This document shows, in pieces, positions 27,682-35,492 of a stretch of DNA of 64,000 nucleotides. Under the pieces are notes generated by a model that saw only the letters and a program-made list of their open reading frames with translations, was not told the origin of the DNA and ran no database searches. This DNA comes from Streptomyces sp. DT2A-34 (lineage in GTDB: Bacteria > Actinomycetota > Actinomycetes > Streptomycetales > Streptomycetaceae): the NCBI RefSeq assembly GCF_030499515.1, contig NZ_JASTWJ010000001.1, positions 3,514,001 to 3,578,000 of the forward strand, in the 5' to 3' direction. Each line of letters starts with the position of its first letter. Position 1 is the stretch's first letter. A program made the position numbers and the translations under genes.

Positions 27682-27945
27682 TCAGCCCTGCCGCGGCTTC
27701 GCCGTGCCGGAGGCCGTGGTGTCCTGGGCCTTCCCGGCCTCCCCGGCGTCCGCCTTCGGGTCCGGGGCCTCTTTGAAGTCGACCCTGCTCATGTGGCGGT
27801 TCATGGACTTCATCAGGCCCCACACCGCCAACGCCATCACCGCGAAGACGATGAAGCCGAGGACGCCGGGGGTGACCTTGTCCTCGTCGACCTCCTTGGC
27901 GAGGGTGGCGAGCTGTGTCATTGCCAGGCTTGCGCTTGCGCTCAT
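27682..27945 (-). CDS. Small single-pass membrane protein downstream of mca (87 aa)
   Basis: One transmembrane helix (GVLGFIVFAVMALAVWGLM near residues 26-44) with a short N-terminus and a charged tail (KSMNRHMSRVDF, then Ala/Asp/Lys-rich). I placed the start at ATG 27945, one base after the mca stop, so reading would be coupled; ATG 27954 (overlapping the mca stop) and ATG 27921 are alternatives. Co-transcription with mca is likely. No domain is recognised; it appears in this position in other streptomycetes as far as I recall. Confidence 0.7.
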   Translation of the reverse strand: MSASASLAMTQLATLAKEVDEDKVTPGVLGFIVFAVMALAVWGLMKSMNRHMSRVDFKEAPDPKADAGEAGKAQDTTASGTAKPRQG

Positions 27946-27946
27946 G

Positions 27947-28828
27947 TCAGGCATTGTCGCGGATGCCCGCAAAGAGGTCGTCCTCGGGGAGGGAGGTATC
28001 GACGAGGGACTTCGCCAGCTCGTACTCCTCCGTAGGCCAGACCTCCTTCTGGAGCTCCATCGGCACGCGGAACCAACCGCCGTCCGGGTCGATCTGGGTG
28101 GCGTGCGCGATCAGGGCCTTGTCGCGGATCTCGTAGAAGTCGGCGCACGGGACATGCGTGGTGAGGGTGCGCTCGGCGCGCTGGAACTCGTCCCAGCGCT
28201 TGAGCCAGTCCCCGTACGGCGACTCCAGGCCGCGCGCGATCATCGCGTCGTGCAGCGCCTGGGTGCGCGGGCGGTTGAAGCCCTGGTTGTAGTAGAGCTT
28301 GAGCGGCTGGTACGCGGGCCCGAACTCCGCCTCCGGGTACTTCTCGGTGTCCGCCGCGCCCTCGAACGCCACCATCGAGATCTTGTGGGTCATGATGTGG
28401 TCGGGGTGCGGGTAGCCGCCGTTCTCGTCATAGGTGGTGATCACCTGGGGACGGAACGAGCGGATCTGCTTCACCAGCTCACCGGCCGCCTTGTCGACGT
28501 CCTCCAGGGCGAAGCAGCCCTCGGGGAGTGGGGGCAGCGGGTCGCCCTCGGGCAGGCCGGAGTCGACGAAGCCGAGCCACTCCTGCCTGACCCCGAGGAT
28601 CTCGCGGGCCTCGTCCATCTCCTTCTTGCGTACCTCGTGGATGTGCTCCTCGATGTACTTGTCGCCCTGGAGCTTCGGATTGAGGATGGAGCCGCGCTCC
28701 CCGCCCGTGCAGGTCACGACCAGCACGTCCACCCCCTCGGACACGTACTTCGCCATGGTGGCCGCGCCCTTGCTCGACTCGTCGTCGGGGTGGGCGTGGA
28801 CGGCCATCAGTCGCAACTGGTCAGTCAA
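27947..28828 (-). CDS. mca: Mycothiol S-conjugate amidase (293 aa)
   Basis: Cytoplasmic zinc amidase that cleaves mycothiol-toxin conjugates to a mercapturic acid, which is exported, and GlcN-Ins, which is recycled. LmbE-fold marks are HAHPDDES (H13, D15, D16) and GGYPHPDHIMTH with a further zinc-ligand His. KLYYNQGFNR is typical of Mca rather than the close relative MshB. The start is TTG 28828 with GAGGA about 9 bases upstream. A near-consensus sigma-R promoter lies just upstream (28889-28914), fitting reports that mca is a sigma-R target in S. coelicolor. The following small membrane gene is probably co-transcribed. Confidence 0.95.
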   Translation of the reverse strand: MTDQLRLMAVHAHPDDESSKGAATMAKYVSEGVDVLVVTCTGGERGSILNPKLQGDKYIEEHIHEVRKKEMDEAREILGVRQEWLGFVDSGLPEGDPLPPLPEGCFALEDVDKAAGELVKQIRSFRPQVITTYDENGGYPHPDHIMTHKISMVAFEGAADTEKYPEAEFGPAYQPLKLYYNQGFNRPRTQALHDAMIARGLESPYGDWLKRWDEFQRAERTLTTHVPCADFYEIRDKALIAHATQIDPDGGWFRVPMELQKEVWPTEEYELAKSLVDTSLPEDDLFAGIRDNA

Positions 28829-28888
28829 GACTCAATCCTCATAAGTCGGCGCCCGGTGTGAACCGGTGCGATCGGCGGCTTCTATAGT

Positions 28889-28914
28889 GACCGAATCGGG
28901 GGGCGGATAATTCC
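28889..28914 (-). promoter_or_regulatory. Sigma-R-type promoter of mca
   Basis: The reverse strand reads GGAAT (28914-28910), 18 bases, then GTC (28891-28889), one base off the GGAAT-N18-GTT sigma-R pattern. The predicted start would give a leader of about 50 bases. Confidence 0.55.
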
Positions 28915-28974
28915 GGGGTACGGCCCGCAGGCCCCTTTTGGGAGATCCGTCCCGCCCCTGCCGAGAGGACGATC

Positions 28975-29373
28975 ATGAGCACGGCGAGCACGCGGCTGCC
29001 CGAGGGCCGCTACGGCCGCTCCTCGGACGCGCGCTCCGACCGCACGCTCAAGGTCGTCGGCGCTGCCCTCGGGGTGGCCCTGCTGGCGCTGGTCGGCTAC
29101 TTCGGCTACCACTACGTCGGCCAGAACAAGATCAGCGCCGAGGTGATCGAGTTCGACGCCGGCAAGGACGCGGTGAAGGTCCACCTGGAGGTCCGCAAGG
29201 ACGCCGGTGCCTCCGGCTACTGCACGCTGCGCTCCCAGGCGGAGAGCGGCGCCGAGGTCGGCCGGGCCGACTTCCGCTTCGACGGCGACGCCACCCGGAT
29301 CGACAAGGTCGTCACGCTCCGTACGACGTCCCAGGGGACGACGGCCGAGTTGCTCGGCTGCCACGCCGACTGA
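28975..29373 (+). CDS. DUF4307 membrane protein (132 aa)
   Basis: Actinobacterial protein of the DUF4307 family, unknown function. A basic N-terminus (EGRYGR..SDARSDRTLK) leads to one helix at about residues 26-45. A ~85-residue extracytoplasmic beta-rich domain follows with two Cys (YCTLRSQ and LLGCHAD) that could form a disulphide. ATG 28975 is preceded by GAGAGGACGATC, a good ribosome site. It is divergent from mca, and this neighbourhood is conserved from memory. A TATAGT box lies at 28883-28888, about 90 bases upstream. Confidence 0.88.
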   Translation: MSTASTRLPEGRYGRSSDARSDRTLKVVGAALGVALLALVGYFGYHYVGQNKISAEVIEFDAGKDAVKVHLEVRKDAGASGYCTLRSQAESGAEVGRADFRFDGDATRIDKVVTLRTTSQGTTAELLGCHAD

Positions 29374-29478
29374 CCCTGCGGTCGGACCCGCGACGGACCC
29401 CGACGGATCCGCGACCGCCCCACGACCGAACCGCGACCGGAACCGACCGTCCCTGGTCGACACCGACCGGATTCGCCC

Positions 29479-29504
29479 GGAATCCATAGGCGCTGACCTG
29501 CGTT
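29479..29504 (+). promoter_or_regulatory. Sigma-R-type promoter upstream of greA
   Basis: Exact GGAAT (29479-29483), 18 bases, GTT (29502-29504). It would start transcription near 29511, giving a leader of about 130 bases before the greA start. Confidence 0.5.
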
Positions 29505-29638
29505 GACGTGATTCTGATGGCTTATGTCCTCCCCCTTCGGGCATTGAATTGTTAGGCTCGTGGTTTCGCCCATCCGTGGAGGAACATCCTTCTGGGTAGG
29601 GCGATGCTTTGTATTCCCAGTACCTACGAGGAGCACCT

Positions 29639-30139
29639 GTGACCCAGACCAGCGAGAACGTCACCTGGCTGACCCAGGAGGCGTACAACCAGCTCAAGGC
29701 CGAGCTGGAGTACCTGTCTGGTCCTGCGCGTACGGAGATCGCCGCCAAGATCGCGGCCGCGCGCGAGGAGGGCGACCTGCGTGAGAACGGCGGGTACCAC
29801 GCGGCCAAGGAGGAGCAGGGCAAGCAGGAGCTCCGCGTGCGCCAGCTGACCCAGCTCCTGGAGAACGCCAAGGTCGGCGAGGCGCCGGCCTCGGCGGACG
29901 GTGCGGTGGCCCCCGGCATGGTCGTGACGATCGCCTTCGACGGTGACGAGGACGACACGCTCACCTTCCTGCTCGCCTCGCGCGAGTACGCGAGCGCCGA
30001 CATCGAGACGTACTCCCCGCAGTCCCCGCTGGGTTCCGGCGTGATGGGCCACAAGGTCGGCGAGGACGCGGAGTACGAGCTGCCGAACGGCAAGAAGGCC
30101 TCGGTGACGATCCTGAAGGCCGAGCCCTACAGCGGCTGA
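29639..30139 (+). CDS. greA: Transcription elongation factor GreA (166 aa)
   Basis: Rescues backtracked RNA polymerase by stimulating transcript cleavage. The N-terminal coiled coil spans ~1-78, with the acidic tip in AAREEGDLRENGGYHAAKEE, where Asp/Glu reach the polymerase active site. The C-terminal FKBP-like domain spans ~85-160, with YSPQSPLGSGVMGHKVGE typical of GreA. GTG 29639 with GAGGAG 5 bases upstream fixes the start. An exact sigma-R promoter motif lies upstream and a strong hairpin terminator downstream, so it is a single-gene unit. Confidence 0.96.
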   Translation: MTQTSENVTWLTQEAYNQLKAELEYLSGPARTEIAAKIAAAREEGDLRENGGYHAAKEEQGKQELRVRQLTQLLENAKVGEAPASADGAVAPGMVVTIAFDGDEDDTLTFLLASREYASADIETYSPQSPLGSGVMGHKVGEDAEYELPNGKKASVTILKAEPYSG

Positions 30140-30186
30140 CCCGGACCGCGCGGCGGTCGATCCCGCCCGGCATGTCCTTGACGAGC

Positions 30187-30213
30187 CCCCCGGCACCCAC
30201 GTGGCGCCGGGGG
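30187..30213 (+). terminator. greA terminator
   Basis: 8-bp stem CCCCCGGC (30187-30194) with GCCGGGGG (30206-30213), extended inside by CCAC/GTGG (30197-30204) and followed by TTT. It starts 47 bases after the stop and could also act on the convergent transporter transcript. Confidence 0.7.
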
Positions 30214-30278
30214 TTTCGTCATGCCAGGGGTTTCGTCATACCAGGGGTTTCGTCACACAAGGTGTTTCGTCACGCCGT
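30211..30278. repeat. Four 17-bp tandem repeats
   Basis: Consecutive units at 30211, 30228, 30245 and 30262 share GGGTTTCGTCAYRCCAG with few changes. The first overlaps the right arm of the greA terminator and the last overlaps the stop codon of the convergent permease gene. Confidence 0.85.
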
Positions 30279-31124
30279 CGCCGAGCGGTACTTCCGTACC
30301 GCGAGGGTGCGGAACACCACGATGATCAGGACCGAGTAGATCAGCGAGGCCCAGACCGGGTGCTGCATGGGCCAGGCGTCCGAGGGTGAGACCCCCGGGT
30401 TGGCGAAGAGCTCGCGGCAGGCCTGGACCGTGGCGCTGAAGGGGTTCCAGTCGGCGACGTGACGCAGCCACGGGGTCATATGGCTGGTGTCCACGAACGC
30501 GTTCGAGATGAAGGTGACCGGGAAGAGCCAGATCAGTCCGCTGGACGTGGCCGCCTCGGGGGTGCGGACGGACATGCCGATCAGGGCGCCGATCCAGGTG
30601 AACGCGTACCCGAGCAGGAGCAGCAGCCCGAAGGCCGCCAGCACCCTGGCGGCGTTGGTGTCACCGTCCGACCCGATGCGCCAGCCGACCAGCAGGGCGA
30701 CCACGGCCAGGACGACCAGGGTCAGGGCGGTCTGGACGAGGTCGGCGAAGGTTCGCCCGGTGAGCACCGCACCCCTGGCCATGGGCAGGGAGCGGAAGCG
30801 GTCGATGAGCCCCTTGTGCATGTCGTCGGCGATGCCCGCGCCGGAGCTGGCGGTGGCGAAGGTGACGGTCTGCGCGAAGATGCCCGCCATCAGGAAGTTC
30901 TTGTAGTCGACGGCACTGGTGCTGCCGCCGATCTGCATGGAGCCGCCGAAGACGTAGGTGAACAGGACCACGAACATGATCGGCTGGATCAGCCCATAGA
31001 TGATCATCTCGGGGATCCGGGACATCCGGATCAGGTTGCGCTTCGCGACGACCATCGAGTCCCGGACGGACTGGCTGACCGGGTTCGTGGCCGGCGCGAC
31101 CCGCACGGCGTCGAGAGCACTCAC
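30270..31124 (-). CDS. DrrB-type ABC-2 exporter permease (284 aa)
   Basis: Membrane subunit of a drug-exporter ABC system of the daunorubicin-resistance DrrAB class. There are about six helices. Family-like segments are IPEMIIYGLIQPIMFVVLF near residues 35-55, DDMHKGLIDRFRSLPM (cytoplasmic coupling region) and NPFSATVQACRELF near the end. The start GTG overlaps the ATPase stop by 4 bases (GTGA), so the two subunits are translationally coupled. The stop lies in the last copy of the 17-bp repeat. The exported compound is unknown. Confidence 0.9.
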   Translation of the reverse strand: MSALDAVRVAPATNPVSQSVRDSMVVAKRNLIRMSRIPEMIIYGLIQPIMFVVLFTYVFGGSMQIGGSTSAVDYKNFLMAGIFAQTVTFATASSGAGIADDMHKGLIDRFRSLPMARGAVLTGRTFADLVQTALTLVVLAVVALLVGWRIGSDGDTNAARVLAAFGLLLLLGYAFTWIGALIGMSVRTPEAATSSGLIWLFPVTFISNAFVDTSHMTPWLRHVADWNPFSATVQACRELFANPGVSPSDAWPMQHPVWASLIYSVLIIVVFRTLAVRKYRSATA

Positions 31125-32113
31125 TTGACGGCCTCCTTGCCGTTCTCCTCGTCCTTCACCTCGGCGAGGTGTCCTGTCAGGGACAGGAAGACGTCGTCGA
31201 GGGTCGGGCGGCGCAGCCCGATGTCGTCGATCTCGATGCCGCGGGTGTCGAGCTCGCGGATGACCTCGGCGAGAAGCTTGGCGCCTCCGGTCACGGGCGT
31301 GGTGATCTTGCGCGTGTGCTCCTCGACCGTCGTGTCGCCCTTGCCGAAGCCGCGCAGGCTGTATTTGTCCAAGAGGGCGGAGGCGGACGGGATGTCCTCG
31401 CGCTCGTGCACCACGACCTCGACGCGCTCGCCGCCGGTGCGGGCCTTGAGCTGGTCGGAGGTGCCCGTGGCGATGACATGGCCGTGGTCGACCACCGCGA
31501 TCTCGTGCGCGAGGTGATCGGCCTCTTCGAGGTACTGGGTGGTCAGCAGCAACGTCGTACCGCCCGAGACCAGTCGCTTGATGACCTCCCACAGCAGCTG
31601 ACGGTTGCGCGGGTCGAGTCCGGTCGTCGGCTCGTCCATGAACATCACGGGCGGTGAGACCACCAGGGCGGCCGCGAGGTCGAGGCGGCGGCGCATGCCG
31701 CCGGAGTAGGTCTTCGTGGGACGGTCGGCGGCGTCGGCGAGGTCGAACTGTTCCAGCAGTTCGGCCGCGCGGGCCTTCGCCGCCTTCGCCTTCATCTGGT
31801 AGAGCTGGCCGACCATCTGCAGGTTCTCGCGGCCGGTGAGGTACTCGTCGACCGCCGCGAACTGGCCGGACAGGCCGATGGAGCGGCGCACGGCGTCGGG
31901 ATGCTTGAGGACGTCGATGCCCGCGACGACCGCCGAGCCGCTGTCGGGACGCAACAGGGTGGTCAGACAACGGACGGTCGTCGTCTTGCCCGCGCCGTTC
32001 GGCCCGAGCAGGCCGAGGACCGTGCCCTCGGGGACATCGAGGTCGACGCCGTCCAGAGCCCTTACGTCACCGAAGGTCTTCACCAGGCCTTCGGCATAGA
32101 TGGCGCCTGGCAT
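31121..32113 (-). CDS. DrrA-type ABC exporter ATPase (330 aa)
   Basis: Energises the partner permease. Walker A LLGPNGAGKTTT, signature YSGGMRRRLD and Walker B VMFMDEPTTGLD are all intact. The ~90-residue C-terminal extension after residue 230 is typical of DrrA-like ATPases. ATG 32113 is chosen because GGAG lies 6 bases upstream; the GTG 12 bases earlier has no ribosome site. A perfect palindrome 54 bases upstream (32167-32182) suggests repression by a local regulator, but no regulator gene is adjacent. Confidence 0.92.
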   Translation of the reverse strand: MPGAIYAEGLVKTFGDVRALDGVDLDVPEGTVLGLLGPNGAGKTTTVRCLTTLLRPDSGSAVVAGIDVLKHPDAVRRSIGLSGQFAAVDEYLTGRENLQMVGQLYQMKAKAAKARAAELLEQFDLADAADRPTKTYSGGMRRRLDLAAALVVSPPVMFMDEPTTGLDPRNRQLLWEVIKRLVSGGTTLLLTTQYLEEADHLAHEIAVVDHGHVIATGTSDQLKARTGGERVEVVVHEREDIPSASALLDKYSLRGFGKGDTTVEEHTRKITTPVTGGAKLLAEVIRELDTRGIEIDDIGLRRPTLDDVFLSLTGHLAEVKDEENGKEAVK

Positions 32114-32166
32114 ATGAGTCTCCACGTCGTTGGGGATTACTGGCCATGCAACACAGACACACCATA

Positions 32167-32182
32167 ACGCGATGTATCGCGT
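32167..32182. promoter_or_regulatory. Palindromic operator upstream of the DrrAB-type genes
   Basis: ACGCGATGTATCGCGT is a perfect 7-bp dyad around GT. The core ATGTATC/GATACAT theme resembles operators of PadR-type repressors that often control DrrAB exporters; assignment to PadR is recalled, not tested. Confidence 0.45.
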
Positions 32183-32227
32183 CTCTCAATGGACTTACTC
32201 GAACGAGTGACGAAGAGTGGCCTGACC

Positions 32228-33457
32228 TCAGCCGATGACCGTGTAGCCCGCCTCGCGCAGGGCCTGGCCGACCTCGACGCAGTGCGCGGTGCCCTTCGTC
32301 TCCAGGTGCAGCTCGACCTCCGCCTCCGTGAGCCCGAGCCGTGGGTCGGTCCGTACGTGACTCACATCGAGGACGTTAGCGTCCACCACTGACAACACCC
32401 CGAGAAGCGTGGCGAGCGCGCCCGGCCGGTCCGTCAGCCGCAGCCGTACGGCCAGGTAGCGGCCCTGCGCGGCCATGCCGTGCCGCAGGACGCGCTGGAG
32501 CAGCACCGGGTCGACGTTGCCGCCGGACAGCACCGCGACGACCGGGCCCTCGAAGGCGCCGGGGTCGCTCAGCAGCGCCGCGACCGGGCTGGCCCCGGCC
32601 GGTTCGACGACCAGCTTGGCCCGCTCCAGGCAGAGCAGCAGGGCGGTGGCCAGCTCGTCCTCGGTGACCGTGCGGACCTCGTCCACCAGGTCGCCGATGA
32701 TCCGGAACGGCACGTCACCGGGCCGTCCGACCTTGATGCCGTCGGCCATGGTCGCCGGGTTGTCGACCGCGACCGGGTGGCCGGCCGCGAGCGAGGGCGG
32801 GTACGCCGCCGCGCCCGCCGCCTGGACGCCCACGATGCGCACGTCGGGCCGCAGCACCTTCACCGCCGTCGCGATACCCGCCGCGAGCCCGCCGCCGCCG
32901 ATGCCGACGACGATCGTCCGCACCTCCGGGCACTGCTCCAGGATCTCCAGGCCGACCGTGCCCTGGCCCGCGATGATGTCGGGGTGGTCGAAGGGGTGGA
33001 TGAACACCGCGCCCGTCTCGGCCGCGTACTCCTGCGCGGCGGCCAGCGTCTCGTCGACCACCTGGCCGTGCAGGCGCACCTCGGCGCCGTAGTCCCGGGT
33101 GGCGCTGATCTTCGGCAGCGGGGCGCCCTTCGGCATGAACACCGTGGAGCGCACGCCGAGCAGCGACGACGCCAGGGCGACGCCCTGCGCGTGGTTGCCG
33201 GCGCTCGCGGCCACGACCCCCGCCGCCCGCTCCTCCGGCAGCAGCCCGGCGATCCGCACATACGCGCCGCGCAGCTTGAACGATCCCGTCCGCTGGAGGT
33301 TCTCGCACTTGAAGTGCACCGGCGCGCCCACCAGCTGGGACAGGTGCCTGCTGCCCTCCATCGCCGTCACCCGCGCCACGCCCGTCAGCATCTTCTGGGC
33401 GCCACGCACGTCGTCGAGGGTGACGGGCGGCAAGGAGTCAGCCGTGCTGTAGCTCAT
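32228..33457 (-). CDS. ilvA: Threonine ammonia-lyase with ACT domain (409 aa)
   Basis: PLP-dependent deamination of threonine to 2-oxobutyrate, feeding isoleucine synthesis or threonine breakdown. The fold-type II lysine is K61 in TGSFKLRGAY. Other marks are SAGNHAQGVA, the phosphate-binding glycine loop GIGGGGLAAG near 192-201, and VLSGGNVDP. Residues ~335-409 form a single ACT-like regulatory domain. The length and single ACT domain match the short TdcB/IlvA type, so the biosynthetic versus catabolic role is uncertain. It is divergent from a MarR gene. Confidence 0.92.
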   Translation of the reverse strand: MSYSTADSLPPVTLDDVRGAQKMLTGVARVTAMEGSRHLSQLVGAPVHFKCENLQRTGSFKLRGAYVRIAGLLPEERAAGVVAASAGNHAQGVALASSLLGVRSTVFMPKGAPLPKISATRDYGAEVRLHGQVVDETLAAAQEYAAETGAVFIHPFDHPDIIAGQGTVGLEILEQCPEVRTIVVGIGGGGLAAGIATAVKVLRPDVRIVGVQAAGAAAYPPSLAAGHPVAVDNPATMADGIKVGRPGDVPFRIIGDLVDEVRTVTEDELATALLLCLERAKLVVEPAGASPVAALLSDPGAFEGPVVAVLSGGNVDPVLLQRVLRHGMAAQGRYLAVRLRLTDRPGALATLLGVLSVVDANVLDVSHVRTDPRLGLTEAEVELHLETKGTAHCVEVGQALREAGYTVIG

Positions 33458-33602
33458 GACTCAAGTCTCGCAGTTCACAGGCGCGGCGCCCTGGTGTGAC
33501 CAAGCACCGAGATGTGTTTGCGCAGCGCCGGTACACCCCGCGTCCGGGCCGCGTACCCTGTCCCCCAACCCAGCACCCCCTTCATGAAGTGAGCCCCCGG
33601 CC

Positions 33603-34127
33603 ATGCCCACAACACCTGAAATGTCGATGGACATGACGACCGTCGCTGACAGCGGTCTCCTCGACACGCTGCAGCACGAGGTGGCGCTGTTCGCCCGTCG
33701 TGCCGAACAGACCCGGCTCGGTGGGGTCGGGCAGGTGCGCAACTCCATGGACCGCGCCGCATACCTGCTGCTCAACCGCCTCGACAAGGAAGGCCCCATG
33801 GGCGTCAAGGCGCTCGCCGCGAGCATGGGGATCGACTCGTCGACGGTCACCCGGCAGGTGGCGCCGCTCGTCGACACCGGACTCGTCAAGCGCACCTCGC
33901 ACCCCGAGGACGGGCGCGCGGTGGTGCTCCAGCTTTCCCCGCGCGGGCAGTCGCGGCTGGAGGAAGTGCGCTCGTCCCGGCGTCAGTTGATGGCCGAGCT
34001 GACACACGACTGGGCCCCGGAGGAGCGCGAGGCGTTCTGCACGCTCCTCACTCGCTTCAACACCGCGCTGTCCTCGCGGATGGCGGCGCAGGGGATCACG
34101 GGCGCGGAGTCGCCCACGGCGTCCTGA
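33603..34127 (+). CDS. MarR-family transcriptional regulator (174 aa)
   Basis: Winged-helix dimeric regulator. The DNA-binding region is at ~60-115: GVKALAASMGIDSSTVTRQV is the helix-turn-helix, and RTSHPEDGRAVVLQLSPRG the wing. N- and C-terminal helices form the dimer interface. ATG 33603 gives MPTTPEM; ATGs at 33624 and 33633 are possible. It is divergent from threonine dehydratase with a 145-base gap, so it may regulate itself or that gene. The ligand is unknown. Confidence 0.88.
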   Translation: MPTTPEMSMDMTTVADSGLLDTLQHEVALFARRAEQTRLGGVGQVRNSMDRAAYLLLNRLDKEGPMGVKALAASMGIDSSTVTRQVAPLVDTGLVKRTSHPEDGRAVVLQLSPRGQSRLEEVRSSRRQLMAELTHDWAPEEREAFCTLLTRFNTALSSRMAAQGITGAESPTAS

Positions 34128-34173
34128 GGGGCAGTTCGGCGGGGCGCTCCCGGCCCCCACGTCGGCCCTGAAC

Positions 34174-34241
34174 GGGCCTCGTCCTCGAACGCGGGACGGG
34201 CTGAGTGATGCCGGCCGGCGCTGAGAAGTCCAACCGCAGGG
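34174..34241. repeat. Interspersed Streptomyces intergenic repeat
   Basis: The segment beginning GGGCCTCGTCCTCGAACGCG and continuing through ATGCCGGCCGGCGCTGAGAA and GTCCAACC matches from memory a repeat widespread between Streptomyces genes. It lies in the 269-base convergent gap after the MarR gene. Confidence 0.6.
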
Positions 34242-34369
34242 GCGGCGGGCGGCCGCAACTGACGATGCGGACCGAGGGTGCGTGATCGGGCTACGACGGC
34301 CCGGCCACCTCACCGCTCACTCCGGTCGCGGACCCACCACCGCGAGTCCGCACTGCCCTGCACTCGTGG

Positions 34370-34393
34370 ACGCCGCGGCGTCGCCGCGGCATC
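34370..34393 (-). terminator. Possible terminator of gap
   Basis: Two GCCGCGGC copies (34372-34379 and 34383-34390), each self-complementary, can pair as an 8-bp stem with a 3-base loop, 7 bases after the GAPDH stop. Confidence 0.4.
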
Positions 34394-34396
34394 CGA

Positions 34397-35395
34397 TCAA
34401 GCGGTGGCGAGGAGTTCGAGCGTGTCGATCACGCGGTTCGAGAAGCCCCACTCGTTGTCGTACCAGGCGACCACCTTGACGTGACGTCCGTCGACGCGGG
34501 TGAGGGCCGAGTCGAAGATGGACGAGGCCGGATTGCCCACGATGTCGGACGACACGAGCGGGTCGTCCGCGTACTCGAGGATGCCGGCGAGCGGCCCCTG
34601 CGCCGCGGCGCGATACGCCGCCAGCACGTCGTCGCGCGTCACGTCGCGGGCGACGGTCGTGTTGAGTTCGACGATCGAGCCCACCGGAACCGGCACGCGG
34701 ATCGAGTCGCCCGACAGCTTGCCGTCGAGGTTCGGCAGCACGAGGCCGATCGCCTTGGCGGCGCCCGTCGTGGTCGGCACGATGTTGACGCCCGCCGCAC
34801 GCGCGCGGCGGGCGTCGCGGTGCGGACCGTCCTGCAGGTTCTGCTCCTGCGTGTAGGCGTGCACCGTCGTCATGAAGCCGTGCTCGATACCGGCGAGCTC
34901 GTCCAGCACCGCGGCCAGCGGCGCGAGCGCGTTGGTCGTGCAGGAGGCGTTCGAGACGATCGTGTGCACGTCCGGGTCGTACGCGGCGGTGTTGACCCCG
35001 AACGCGAGCGTGACGTCGGCGCCGTCCGACGGCGCGCTGACGAGCACCTTCTTCGCGCCCGCGTCGAGGTGGGCACGGGCGGCCTTGGCCGAGGTGAAGC
35101 GGCCGGTCGCCTCCAGCACGATGTCCACGCCGAGTTCGGCCCACGGCAGCTGCGCCGGTTCGCGCTCGGCGAGCACCGTGATGCGGCGTCCGTCGACGAC
35201 GAGCGCGTCCCCGTCGACGGTCACCGGGCGACCGAGCCGACCGGCCGTCGAGTCGTAGGCGAGCAGCCGCGCGAGGGTGGCGGGCTCCGTGAGGTCGTTG
35301 ACGGCGACGACCTCGAGGTCGCTGGTGCGTTCGAGCAGCGCGCGCAGCACATTGCGTCCGATGCGGCCGAATCCGTTGATGGCGATACGAGTCAT
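34397..35395 (-). CDS. gap: Type I glyceraldehyde-3-phosphate dehydrogenase (332 aa)
   Basis: Glycolytic enzyme. The NAD-binding start MTRIAINGFGRIGRNVLRAL is intact, and the VND motif with D34 favours NAD over NADP. The catalytic C152 lies in SNASCTTNALAP. HAYTQEQNLQDGPHRDARRAR and WYDNEWGFSNRVIDT are standard. ATG 35395 has a GGGAGA site upstream. The gene may be a second gap paralogue: it is single, with an AraC-type regulator just upstream on the same strand (97-base gap) rather than pgk and tpi as in the main glycolytic cluster. Confidence 0.95.
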   Translation of the reverse strand: MTRIAINGFGRIGRNVLRALLERTSDLEVVAVNDLTEPATLARLLAYDSTAGRLGRPVTVDGDALVVDGRRITVLAEREPAQLPWAELGVDIVLEATGRFTSAKAARAHLDAGAKKVLVSAPSDGADVTLAFGVNTAAYDPDVHTIVSNASCTTNALAPLAAVLDELAGIEHGFMTTVHAYTQEQNLQDGPHRDARRARAAGVNIVPTTTGAAKAIGLVLPNLDGKLSGDSIRVPVPVGSIVELNTTVARDVTRDDVLAAYRAAAQGPLAGILEYADDPLVSSDIVGNPASSIFDSALTRVDGRHVKVVAWYDNEWGFSNRVIDTLELLATA

Positions 35396-35492
35396 GAGAG
35401 CTCTCCCTTCGGTTCGCCACCAGCCTCGCGGACAGCCTTCGCCCGTGACCGCGGCGTAAGCGCCACGGTTCGTAAGGATCTCGCCAGGCCGG

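Noticed and set aside
21906..27776. 1956-codon forward frame spanning the YyaL and STAND genes
   Set aside because: It is antisense to YyaL and out of frame with the STAND gene, with Gly/Arg-rich composition typical of shadow frames in high-GC DNA.
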